This document shows, in pieces, positions 1 through 10,188 of a DNA stretch of 64,000 nucleotides. This DNA comes from Tillandsia leiboldiana (taxonomy: Eukaryota > Streptophyta > Magnoliopsida > Poales > Bromeliaceae). How positions within the stretch are numbered: the stretch's first letter is position 1; every line of letters starts with the position of its first letter. A model generated the notes under the pieces. The model saw only the letters and a program-made list of their open reading frames with translations, did no database searches and was not told the origin of the DNA. The stretch is taken from the NCBI GenBank assembly GCA_029204045.2, contig JAQNDB010000334.1, forward strand, positions 31,906 to 95,905, read 5' to 3'. The translations under genes and the position numbers were made by a program.

Positions 1-159
1 TTATGATGGCAAAAGCATAATAAATTTCTAAATGTGCGAAAAGATGCAATTAAATCAATTATGATCTATGCTCAATTAATGTCCTATGTACAAACATAGA
101 TAATGAACAAAACAAAACAAAAACAAAACCTATCCTAAGCAAAGGTTTCAAAAAGAAGT
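1..159. other. Left edge, no gene seen
   Basis: This A/T-rich sequence lies just beyond the stop codon of the copia-1 pol. I see no open frame, LTR terminus or convincing polypurine tract. It is probably the 3' untranslated spacer of copia-1, whose 3' LTR would lie outside the window to the left. Confidence 0.5.
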
Positions 160-2085
160 TTATTTCAAGGAAAGCATTCCAATTGCTTTTCGCAAATGAA
201 TAAAACATTTTTGATCAAAAGGTTTTGTTAGAATGTCAGCTAATTGATCCTCAGTTGAAATATATGAAAGTTGAAGAGTATTTGATTCAACTAGCTCTCT
301 AAGAAAATGATATCTAAGTTCAATATGTTTTGTTCTGGAGTGCAACACAGGGTTTTTAGAAATGTTAATTGCACTTGTGTTGTCACAAAGAATTGTTACC
401 GAAGATGCTGAAATCCGGAAGTCGCTCAACACACTTTTCATCCAAATGAGTTGGGTTGAACAACTACCCGCTGAAATGTATTCCGCTTCGGCAGTCGAGA
501 GTGCTATGCAATTCTGCTTTTTACTGTGCCATGCAACAAGGCAATGGCCAAGATAGAAGCATGCACCACTCGTGCTTTTCCGATCATCCACTGATGCTGC
601 CCAATCGGCATCTGAGTATCCAACAATATCCAAACTTGTTCCCATAGGATACCAAATTCCGAAATTAATTGATCCTTTGATATACCGGATGATCCTTTTC
701 ACCGCTTTCAGGTGAACCTCCTTTGGTGCAGATTGATATCTCGCGCAGATCCCAACACCAAAAGATATATCCGGGCGACTAGCCGTGAGGTAAAGTAGAC
801 TTCCAATCATACTTCGATACAGTTTCTCGTCTACATTCTCACTTTGTGATTCACTTCCAAGTCCCTTGTGGCTAGTTCCCATTGGAGTCGGAAAATCCTT
901 CAAATTTTCAAGATCAAACTTTTTAACCAACTCCATTGCATACTTGGATTGACTCAAGTGAATACCTTCATCATTTTGTTTAATTTGCAATCCAAGGAAA
1001 TAAGTCAATTCGCCCATCATGGACATCTCAAATTCACTTTCCATGGTCTCCGCGAATTTAGAAGCATCATTATCTCTTGTTGCGCCAAATACAATGTCAT
1101 CGACATAGATTTGTGCTACAATGAAATTGTTTTGATAATGCTTCACAAAGAGAGTCCTATCAGCTCCCCCTCGAGTGTAGCCCTTCTCCAAAAGGTGCTT
1201 TGTCAACCTTTCGTACCATGCTCGCGGTGCTTGTTTCAGACCGTAAAGAGCCTTTTTCAAACGAAAAACATGGTTAGGTTGTTTATGGTCTACAAAACCT
1301 TTCGGTTGAGCCACATAAACTTCCTCATTTAAAAACCCATTTAGAAATGCGCTCTTAACGTCCATTTGAAATAATTTGATTTTAAAATGACAAGCAATAG
1401 CAAACAGTATACGAATGGACTCGAGTCTAGCTACAGGGGCGAATGTTTCGTCAAAGTCTATACCTTCTACTTGAGAGTAGCCTTGAGCAACTAATCGTGC
1501 CTTGTTCCTGATGATAGTACCATCCTCATTTTTCTTGTTCTTGAAGATCCATTTGGTACCTATCACATTATGTTGCTTTGGAGGCTTCGTTAATTCCCAG
1601 ACTTTGTTTCGCTCAAATTGATGGAGCTCTTCCTGCATTGCTTTAATCCAGTAGTCATCCTGAAGAGCTTCATCTATGTTCTTTGGTTTGATTAGAGATA
1701 CGTAGCAAGCGAATCCACAAACCAACTGCCTCCGAGTTCTAACTCCTTGTGGATCTCCAATAATATTCGATTCCGGATGATCCTTGGAGATTCGTAGCGT
1801 TTGTTGAAACGGAGTACTCGGAGATATATGAGATGATTCCTGCACATTAGATAAACTTGAAGAACCATTAGATGCATCATTAATATTGGAAGTATTATTA
1901 TGAGAAGATGCAACGGCAGGAGAATCATCATCTAGAGAGATATCGAGGGTAGATTTTTCAGATGCAAAGTGAAAAGCTTCATCTACTTTAACATTTATAG
2001 ATTCTACGATCGTCTTAGATTCCAAGTTAAATACTCGATATGCTCTACTATTAGTAGAATACCCCAAGAAAATCCCTTCGACACT
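160..2085 (-). pseudogene. Copia-1 pol, 3' half: end of integrase, reverse transcriptase, RNase H
   Basis: This is the 3' part of a Ty1/copia polyprotein that copies element RNA into DNA. Reading on the minus strand, the end of integrase (EGIFLGYSTNSRAYRVFN) is followed by the copia RT signatures TKWIFKNK, ARLVAQGYSQ, FQMDVKSAFLNG, LYGLKQAPRAWYE, the catalytic YVDD box and YFLGLQI. RNase H follows with YSDADWA, STAEAEY and CDNTSAI, and the frame ends normally near ADILTKP. No stop interrupts it. It is not an independent gene: the 5' half lies at 35579-38195 on the same strand, separated by the gypsy nest. The open frame continues into the inserted LTR and uses an ATG at 2145 that belongs to the gypsy, so the first 18 residues are not copia. 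The lineage is most like SIRE/Maximus, inferred from residue patterns only. Confidence 0.93.
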
Positions 2086-2090
2086 TCGTG
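2086..2090. repeat. Target-site duplication TCGTG (left copy)
   Basis: The five bases directly before the TG of LTR1 are TCGTG. The same five bases follow the CA of LTR3 at 35574-35578. Copia coding sequence is interrupted on both sides, so this marks the insertion of the outermost family A gypsy into copia-1. Confidence 0.93.
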
Positions 2091-4273
2091 TGTCACGCCC
2101 CGGGGCGATACTGCGCCCCGGCTCGCCAACAGATCCGCCGCCCATACGGGAAGCCCCGTATAGGCGTAGCGACTAACCTGCAAGGAAACATCTACACTAG
2201 CAGATATCAGAGCTGAAAGAGAAAAGCTGGAAAGAAATACATAAAATAAAACTACAACTTTTAAATATACAGACCATCCTCACCAGAATACAGGAGTCTC
2301 TCATAAAAGTAGGAAAGGAAGGTACAACTCAAAACCTCACTACAAAAGTCACTCGACATAACCCACACCAAAATGGAACTGGGGTACATCTACTCACACA
2401 CAGAAGACGACAGGAGGGGATGTATCTCGCGACGCCCTTACCTCGGTCAGAAGGAGCTGGATCAGCAACAGGAGCTGCAGGAACTGGAGCAGAAGTCCCT
2501 GGGGAGAAAACACCACGACGGGTGTGAGAACTACATCCCACAGTAGTTCTCAGTGGGTGCCGCCAACAAGCCCGACGGTCTGCCCACTAAGTCTACCAGA
2601 GGCAAAGGTAACATATGCAGTGCTATAAGGAAAGCTGGGAAAGGTAACTCTACAGCTACTATGCCTCTATCTAGATGCTCAACAGTGGAACAGAAAGAAC
2701 ATAATGCCACAACTAACTCTCCTCCCTGATCACCCAATCAAAACTGACTGCCACATCGGGTCCAGTCAAACCTGCGCCAACCTACTGCCGTTACGTCCCG
2801 GAGGAGCGGACTTACGTAGGGCGTCCGTGGCTGCCAACAAAAGCACAGCCAGAGGGACCACTGCAACAACAAGTCGCTAAAGAACATCTCAAACTCACAC
2901 CGGTACACAACCCGGTCTCGCCTACTCCGGAGTGGCCCTCGAGGGGAGCGACCCGCTCGAGTCAAAGTAACCCATAAGTATCACTGTATAGTATCACTGT
3001 AAAGCTCAAATGTGGCTCATGCAGGCTATGATCCAATCCTCGATCAATAAGATCGACTACCAAACAAATCACTGACTCACACACTAGCTGGAATCTACGC
3101 AGCTGAAACCCACTGTCTCTCTGACAGTTTCCAAGAACCCAGATCTACCATCACTATCACTCTCCCAAAGAAATCAAATCTATAGACTGCTATCAACTCC
3201 ACTCGGTCCCCAGACACGAGTGCAAATGCATCCCACAACCAACCGACCTCTCGGCCCACAACTCGGGCGAGGAAAAGCTAAGTCCATAGTGAAATGAAGT
3301 ATCGTGATGTGGAATGTCTAGAGCAATAAAAACCTAGCCCAAGTTGGAGTTTTTCTACAGACTGGCTGAACATGATACAAATGACAGGGGTGCTAGGTCA
3401 AATTCCAAGATTTCATTACTTAACATAGTGCAGGAATCAAAAGATTCAACAACTGATATACAAGATACAACATACAGTTTTACACATGCTAATACTCCAA
3501 TTTCTAACATGCATGATCCTACACACATAGAATTAGTACACAGTCCAGAGTTCTTGGAAGCAAGGTCACCCACCTGAAAGTGCTAACTGTCCAAAATCGC
3601 ACAGCTGAGAAAGCCCACAACTGTCAAATCACAAATCCCACCAAGCCAACAACACGGTAGAAGTGCTCACAAACTCCTGGGTACAAACATACACCAAAAT
3701 TACACTTTAATTCACACAAATTCCACATTCCCAAAATCTGTAGTGAACAGTCCCATTAACACGAAATTTTCACCTGAAAAACTTCCTCCAAAAATTCCAA
3801 TAAAAATATGACGGCGATCCTCGCGAAGAGTAGATGTCGATAGAGTCCTGAAATGTTGAATTCCGATGTCCGGATGAGGAGATAAAAATCCGACAAGTAG
3901 GTGCTGTCCAAATCAACCAACAGTCGCAAAGGGGGTTAAAAATGTACCCAGAACCCCAAGAAAAGCTCGGATCCAGAAAAAGTGTCCAACACGAAAAATG
4001 TAGATTTACCTCTTACGAAACCGTCACTGCATAAATCGTCCAAAAATAATGTCGGAGTAGCCCGGTAGACCTCCCGGACTAAACTGCGACGGAAATGGGC
4101 CTCCAACAGTAGATCGTCGCTCCGCACCCCGATGCAGAAGTCGCCGTCGTCGCGGCCTCCAAAAATCCTGAGCTTCCGCCAAAAGATGCTCAAGAGGGAG
4201 AGAAACAACTTTGGTGAAGAACACAAGTGGAGAAACCCTCGGGAAAAGGCTCCAAGGCGAGTCCCAAGAGGCC

Positions 4274-4281
4274 TATTTATA
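4274..4281 (-). promoter_or_regulatory. TATA box of gypsy A LTR1
   Basis: TATAAATA in the element's sense direction, in the middle of the LTR just downstream of the GC-rich U3. It sits inside the palindrome AGGCCTAT-TT-ATAGGCCT (4269-4286). Equivalent boxes lie at 12596-12603 (LTR2) and 34610-34617 (LTR3). Confidence 0.75.
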
Positions 4282-4362
4282 GGCCTCACCCGGAAAAAGC
4301 CAAAAAACAAGTCATTGGGCTTTTGGGCCCAACTTTCGGGCGCCCGGAACATTCGGGCGGCT

Positions 4363-4388
4363 ACAGTGTTGGGCCGGCCCAACACTGT
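4363..4388. promoter_or_regulatory. Perfect 26-bp palindrome in gypsy A U3
   Basis: Two 13-base arms, ACAGTGTTGGGCC and its exact reverse complement, meet with no spacer. Each half contains TGGGCC, the plant site II/TCP-type promoter motif. The palindrome is intact in LTR2 (12687-12712) and LTR3 (34699-34724), and lies about 80-110 bp upstream of the TATA box. Confidence 0.8.
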
Positions 4389-4504
4389 TCACGCCCGAAT
4401 CCACCAGGAGCCGCCACGTGGCCCGCCGAACAGCAAACAGCTGTTCGGCCCACCCACTGGCTGGCACGTGGCCCGCCCCCGCACAGTGAGGCGGTTGGCG
4501 CCCG

Positions 4505-4909
4505 CCAATCAGCGGGCGACACGTGTCCTCCCCGGTTGACGCGCTGACCGGTCGGCGGCCGCGCCGGGCGCGCGGCATGGCCCCGACGTGGGCACGCGCC
4601 CCGAGGCACCGACCCCGACTCCGTGCGCCGCGCACGGTGCGCCCGCGAACCAGAGGGCGACACGTGTCCCCTACACCCGGTCCACGCATTCAACTGGAAT
4701 TCTGTGGACCGCGCCGCATGCACCGACCAACCGGAGGCTGCCACGTGGCCCCGCATTGGTCCATGCACCGCCGCGCTCACCCGGTAGACCGCGCGCCTTG
4801 CGCCCGCCAATCAGGCGGTGCCACGTGTCCATGCGCCGGGTCTGTGCACCCCGCCGCGCAGCTCTGTGGACCGCGCATCCTGAACCGGCCAATGACAGGC
4901 CGCCACGTG
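4505..4909 (-). promoter_or_regulatory. CCAAT-N10-CACG (ERSE-I-like) array in gypsy A LTR1 U3
   Basis: Three exact CCAAT-N10-CACG sites occur at 4505-4523, 4807-4825 and 4889-4907. Two near-matches with the same 10-base spacing lie at 4646-4664 (CGAAC) and 4727-4745 (CCAAC). Each CACG is part of a CACGTG G-box. The last four G-boxes (4661, 4742, 4822, 4904) are spaced about 81 bp apart, so the array arose partly by tandem duplication. Confidence 0.7.
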
Positions 4910-5238
4910 GCATCCCGGCGGTCTACGGCCCCTCCCATGCACCATTTTCCACTGAAAACTTCCGGGAGTCCGTTTTTGGGCATCCGGACTCAGAAATAAA
5001 CAAGCAAATAGCCGTTTTCAAGCGTTTTTTCCGTGCTGAATCCATTTCCGACCTCTGTTGGGCCTAATTCTTTTCCGAAATTTCGGCAAACTCAGCCGAA
5101 GGCCTACACAGCTATTAATAACACACAGGGTCCATCTGTGGCATCCCATTGACGCACCATGGGCCAGATACACCAACGCTAGGTGCTCTAACAGTGGATT
5201 CATCGGAAGAACGCTGCATGGGAATTTGGGCCACTACA

Positions 5239-5250
5239 TCCTCCCCCACT
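5239..5250 (-). other. Polypurine tract, gypsy A
   Basis: In sense, AGTGGGGGAGGA directly precedes the 3' LTR. This is the expected RNase H-resistant primer for plus-strand synthesis. The upstream phrase TTTCGAGGACGAAAC is shared with gypsies C and D. Confidence 0.85.
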
Positions 5251-5298
5251 AAAAGGAAGTTTCGTCCTCGAAACGAAGTAAGGTAGAACATGCGTACC

Positions 5299-6693
5299 TC
5301 AACCAGTAGTCTCGAACAGAAAAGGGTAAGCAGATCTCATCTCTGCCTCTAGCTCCCAAGTAGCCTCTCGCTCATCGTGATTGCTCCATAAGATCTTCAC
5401 ATACGGAATGGTCCGGTTGCGCAATTCCCTCACCTCACGAGCAAGAATCCGCAACGGCCGCTCCTCGTAAACCAGGTCCTCACCGATCTCCAAGGGAGTG
5501 AAGTCAACCACATGCGACGGATCAAAGACATATCTCCTCAGGACTGAGACATGAAAAACATCGTGTACACCGGCCAAACGTGGAGGAAGAGCAACTCTAT
5601 AAGCCACAGGGCCTACCCTCTCAAGTACCTCAAAGGGTCCAACAAAACGGGGACTAAGCTTCCCACGCACTCCAAATCTCCGGACCCCTTTCGAAGGCGA
5701 GACCTTTAAGAATACATGGTCACCAATCTGAAACTCCAGGTCTCGCCGTCGAGTATTTGCATAACTCCTCTGACGACTCTGGGCTACCTCAAGGTGTCGA
5801 CGAACAACTCTGACTTTCTCCTCAGCCTCCAAAAGAAGATCTGGTCCCAAAGTCTTTCTCTCACCCACATCACTCCAATACAAGGGTGACCGACACTTGC
5901 ATCCATACAACGCCTCAAACGGAGCCATCTGAATGCTCGCCTGATAGCTGTTGTTGTACGCAAACTCAACCAAAGATAAGTGTCGGTACCACCCCCCTCC
6001 AAAATCCATAACGCACGCTCTCAGCATATCCTCAAGGGTCTGTATAGTGCGCTCAGACTGGCCATCAGTCTGTGGGTGGAATGCAGTGCTGAATCTGAGC
6101 TGGGTCCCCAAAGCTGACTGTAAACTCCCCCAGAATCGTGACACAAACCTCGGATCCCGATCTGAAACAATCGACGCAGGTATCCCGTGTAGCCTCACTA
6201 TCTCGTCCAAATACAACTGTGCCAGACGCTCCAATGACCAAGTCATCTGAACAGGCAAGAAATGCGCAGACTTGGTGAGTCTATCAACAATAACCCAAAT
6301 CGCGTCGGCTCCACTCTGTGCTCTCGGCAGCCCTGTAACAAAGTCCATGGTGATGTGGTCCCATTTCCACTCGGGAATTGGAAGACTTTGCAACTTGCCA
6401 GCAGGAACCCGGTGCTCTGCTTTCACTTGCTGGCAAGTTAAACAGTGAGCCACGAATCTTCCAACGTCCCGCTTCATTCCGGACCACCAAAAATGTGCCT
6501 TGAGGTCCTTATACATCTTAGTACCACCAGGATGAATGGTATAAGGTGTATAATGAGCCTCACCCAAAATCTGGTCTCTGATCTCTGAATCCGAAGGCAC
6601 ACACACTCGGTCCCTGTACCGCAGTACTCCCGAGCTATCCACTGTAAAATCCCCTATAAGATCTGCCTGAATCTGTGATCTAATCCTCTCCAA
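5299..6693 (-). pseudogene. Gypsy A integrase with chromodomain-like tail
   Basis: This is the C-terminal part of the family A polyprotein and would insert element DNA into chromatin. The N-terminal HHCC zinc finger is visible (HYTPYTIHPG ... HCLTCQQVK). The catalytic core has D in MDFVTGLP, D in IVSDRDPRF and E in TDGQSERTIQTLE. A GPF/Y-type module follows (GPFEVLERVGPVAYR), and the end (PYVKILWSNHDEREATWE...) has the chromodomain-like form of Tekay/Del gypsies. The stop is about 50 bp before the purine tract, the normal position. It is separated from RT-RNase H by a one-base deletion in a C run near 6690 (GACCCC where D has GACCCCC). The integrase itself has no internal stop. Confidence 0.9.
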
Positions 6694-8177
6694 GTGGGGT
6701 CCTCACTCTGCGTCTCCCTAATCCTGTCCAACAGAGTGGGCTGCAAGACCATAGACATCAGTCTAGCAGAGACCCCAGGGGATACAACCTTAATCTGGAG
6801 TCGCCTCAACTGCTCAATCAACGGGGCCTGCTGCGTGACCAACATGCTCAAGCTCTGCACTGACCTCCGACTCAAAGCATCTGCTACCACATTAGCCTTG
6901 CCGGGATGATAGAGGATACTCACATCGTAATCCTTCCGTAACTCCAACCACCGGCGTTGCCTCAGGTTCAGCTCCTTTTGAGTAAACAGATACTTTAAGC
7001 TCTTATGATCCGTGTAGATCTCACAATGCTCACCGTAGAGGTAATGCCGCCACAGCTTCAACGCGAACACCACAGCTGCCAGCTCTAAATCATGAGTAGG
7101 GTAATTCTTCTCATAATCCTTTAGTTGCCGTGAAGCATAAGCAATTACCCTCCCATGCTGCATCAAGACACAACCCAAACCGCTGCGCGAGGCGTCACTA
7201 TAAATCACGTAGCCATCACCCATCACTGGCAGTGTAAGAACTGGTGCTGAAATCAGTCTCCTCTTCAGCTCCTCAAAACTCCGCTGACACTGCTCAGTCC
7301 AAATGAACCTCATCCCCTTCCTAGTCAAACAGGTCAGGGGAGTAGAGAGCTTCGCAAAGCCCTCTACAAACCGACGGTAGTAGCCTGCCAAGCCCAGAAA
7401 GCTCCGGACCTCAGTCACCGTCGTCGGTCTCGGCCAATCCCGAACTGTATCAATCTTCGTCGGGTCAATTGCTACTCCTGCGGCTGATACCAAGTGGCCC
7501 AAGAATGCAACCTCCCGAAGCCAAAACTCGCACTTCTTAAGCTTGGCATACAGCTTCTTCTCACGTAGAAGCTGCAGCACTATCCTCAAGTGCTCCTCAT
7601 GATCCACATCGCTCCGAGAGTAGATCAAGATATCATCAATGAACACAACCACAAACAAGTCTAAGTACGGCTGAAATACCCGGTTCATCAAATCCATGAA
7701 TGCAGCTGGGGCATTAGTCAAACCAAACGGCATAACCGCAAACTCATAATGCCCATACCGGGATCGAAAAGCTGTCTTAGGGATGTCCTCGGCCCTCACC
7801 CTCAACTGGTGGTAACCTGACTGAAGATCAATCTTCGAAAACACTGTGGCTCCCTGCAACTGATCAAATAAATCATCTATCCGTGGAAGAGGGTACTTGT
7901 TCCGGATGGTCACTTTATTCAACTCCCGATAATCCACACACAAACGAAGCGACTCATCCTTCTTCTTCACAAATAAAACTGGCGCTCCCCACGGAGAAAC
8001 ACTAGGCCTGACAAATCCCCTATCCATAAGATCCTGAAGCTGGGCCTTCAACTCCCTCAACTCGGCAGGTGCCATCCTATAAAGCGCCTTCGAGATTGGT
8101 GCGGTTCCCGGTACCACATCAATCACAAACTCCACCTCCCTCTCCGGCGGCATAGTCGTCAACTCAGGGGGAAACAC
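6654..8177 (-). pseudogene. Gypsy A reverse transcriptase-RNase H
   Basis: Central pol segment. RT motifs appear in order: KAPYRMAP-like start, WGAPVLFVKKKD, CVDYRELN, FSKIDLQSGYHQ, VMPFGLTNAPAAFM and the catalytic FIDDILIYS, then YYRRFVEGF. RNase H follows with catalytic residues in YSDASRSGLG, HDLELAAVV, YTDHKSLKYL and VVADALSRR. The segment is free of stops and of normal length for the lineage. It is offset from protease by a one-base deletion near 8205 (ATTCTG where the second A copy has ATTCCTG) and from integrase by the deletion near 6690. Both are in short C runs, so consensus error is possible. The 5' overlap is only the frame change, not a programmed frameshift: gypsy D has the same region in one frame. 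Confidence 0.92.
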
Positions 8178-9178
8178 ATCTGGGAACTCGCGGACAACAG
8201 AATATCCTCGAGTCCCAGTGCCGCCGTAGGCACCTCCACAATCGTCGCTAAGAAAGCGGTGCAGCCCCTACTAATCATCCGCCTAGCCCTCGCCGAAGAA
8301 ACAGTCATCGCAAAGAAGGTGCTCTGGCAGCCTCTGAAGACGAACTCCTCCTGTCCAGGCTCGCGGAGGGTCACCGTCCTCTCTCTGCAGTCTATAACAG
8401 CATAGTACCTCGACAACCAATCCATACCTAGCACGACGTCGAAATCCTGGAGCTGCCGCAAGACAAGCAAGTCTGCCGGCAAAATCCAGGATCCCAACTG
8501 CACAGGGCAATCCCTACAATACTCCTCGACATGCAAGACATGATCTGGTATCTGAACCTCTAATGCATGCGATAAAGAAACTACCTCTATACCATGAAGG
8601 GATGCAAATGCTCTACTGATAAAAGAATGCGATGCACCGGTATCAAAGAGAGTACGAGTACGAACTGCAGAAATCAAAATAATACCTGCGACGACATGCT
8701 CTGCTGCTGTAGCATCCTCTACCTGAGCGGCATAAACTCGACCGCTCGGCGCCGGGGGATGTCGCTCTGGCTGTCGCGAGGACGAGGAAGCAAAGTCTGG
8801 CCTACCGGAGGTCGCCGAAGGTCCTGCTGACTGACGAGGAATGAAGGATGCAGAAGCTGATGAAGGAGCTGGGTAACCTGCCCTGGGGCACGCCCTCGTG
8901 AAGTGACCGGTCTGCCCGCAACGGAAGCAGCGGCCCTGACTCTGCGGGCACTGGGCCGGTGGGTGCGGTCCTCCACAAATGACACAACGATCAGGGCGCG
9001 GCTGCCGCGAAGTCTGCTGCTGCTGCGAAGACTGCTGCTGTCGAGGTGGTCGACGCTGCTGCTGCTGCTGGAACTGACGAGATCCCCCAGATCTCTGCCG
9101 CCCCTGATACCCCCGTCCCTGAGAGTGGAAACGGGGTGGTCTCGGGGGGTCCCTGTCTACTCGACTGCCCCTCCTCAA
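8159..9178 (-). pseudogene. Gypsy A Gag C-terminus (zinc knuckles) and aspartic protease
   Basis: The segment starts with a Gln-rich stretch and then two zinc-binding motifs. The first is CVICGGPHPPAQC, with a shortened CX2CX3HX4C spacing; the second is CFRCGQTGHFTRAC, the canonical CX2CX4HX4C knuckle that packages RNA. The retroviral-type protease follows with LFDTGASHSFIS (catalytic Asp) and VVLGMDWL. It links Gag to RT. The frame change from Gag near 9150 is one extra C in a C run, and the change to RT near 8205 is one missing C. Apart from these the domain is complete. Confidence 0.88.
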
Positions 9179-10115
9179 ACTGCGCCGGGCGCTTTGCCCC
9201 AGGAGTCACTACGGGGGCTGGAGCCACCTCTGCCAACACGACCTCACCACTCTCCACATACAGTGCCTGCTCCATCGAGGCCTCCAGAGTCTGTAATCTG
9301 CGGGAGCGGACCAACTGATAAATGTCCCGACGCAACCCTCTCTCGAACATATAGATCCGGTGGGTCTCATCTCTGGCCACGTGGGGCATACAAGCCAACA
9401 GCCGATTGAAATCGGCTATGTACACGTGTACGGGCCTATCTCCCTGGCGAAGACTCCTCAGTTGCTCCTCCAAACTCTGCCGAACACTCTCGGGAAAGAA
9501 GGCCCCAAGAAGCATACCACGAAACTCTGCCCAAGAGATAAACTGGGTCCCAGGCGGACCTGCGGGTCGCACACGCCGCCACCATGCCTCGGCGTTGCTC
9601 TCCAGAAAATGAGTAGCCAACAGAACTCGAAACCTCTCATCAATAAAAAGGCTCTCGAAATGGCGCTCCATGGCCGTAACCCAAGACTCAGCCGCCCACG
9701 GCTCAGCGCTTATACCCGAAAAGCAGGGTGAATCAAACTTGCGAAACCTCAACAAAAGACCCACCAAAACCTGCTGCTCTGCCAAAGTCAAAGATCCCGT
9801 CGTCCCAGACGGTGGCCTACTAGAAACTGGCTCAGCCGGAACTGCTGGTGCAGGCTGCACAACCGAGGGTGCCACAACAGGGGAAGAAGGCACCGGTGAA
9901 CTCTCAGGGGGTACTACCGCCGGCTGCGCTCTCTGCTCCAACAAGAGCGTCAACCGACTCACAGCCTCCTCCTGGCGTCGAGACGCCTCAGCCAACTGTG
10001 CCATCTGGGCACGGAGCTCCAAAACCTCGCTCTGCTGTCCCTGCCCCGAGTCCTCCTGCTCGGGCTCAGAGGACGAAGGCTGCGAACGCGTCACCATCGA
10101 GCGTCGAGGAGGCAT
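8991..10115 (-). pseudogene. Gypsy A Gag
   Basis: The structural protein of the particle. I place the start at the ATG at 10115 (MPPRRSMVTRSQ) because gypsy D begins with the same MPPRR at 57013 and because the 46 codons upstream are leader sequence that encodes the conserved RNA hairpin. A Pro/Ser-rich N-terminus is followed by the retrotransposon Gag domain (FLESNAEAWWRRVRP, WAEFRGMLLGAFFPESV, DETHRIYMFERGLRRDIY), typical of plant gypsy Gag. One extra C near 9150 throws the frame before the zinc knuckles at 8159-9178. Fixed gag-pol fusion is expected in this lineage. Confidence 0.88.
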
Positions 10116-10188
10116 CCCCACCTGAGGGGCAAGGCAAACAATCAGAACCCAAATCATCTCTCGACCCAATCTAGCGAAAGTCAGAAGG

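Larger units (their letters stand above)
2091..5238 (-). repeat. Gypsy A LTR1 (3' LTR, 3148 bp)
   Basis: A full-length LTR (TG...CA) read on the minus strand. U3 runs from 5238 down to about 4290 and is GC-rich with repeated CACGTG boxes. A TATA box (TATAAATA in sense) lies at 4274-4281. The remaining roughly 2.2 kb is R-U5, unusually long. It is near-identical to LTR3 (32431-35573) along its whole length, sharing diagnostic positions where LTR2 differs, for example ATTTCGGC versus ATTTTGGC near 5090 and GCTCTAACAG versus GCTCTACAG near 5188. Donor- and acceptor-like splice sites occur at 4010/4009, 2499/2498, 2442/2441 and 2178/2177. Confidence 0.93.

Noticed and set aside
868..1332. 154-codon plus-strand frame
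   Set aside because: Shadow of the copia RT frame on the other strand; no domain of its own.
8159..8177. Programmed frameshift between protease and RT in gypsy A
   Set aside because: Gypsy D and the second A body read through this region in one frame; the overlap results from a single missing C.
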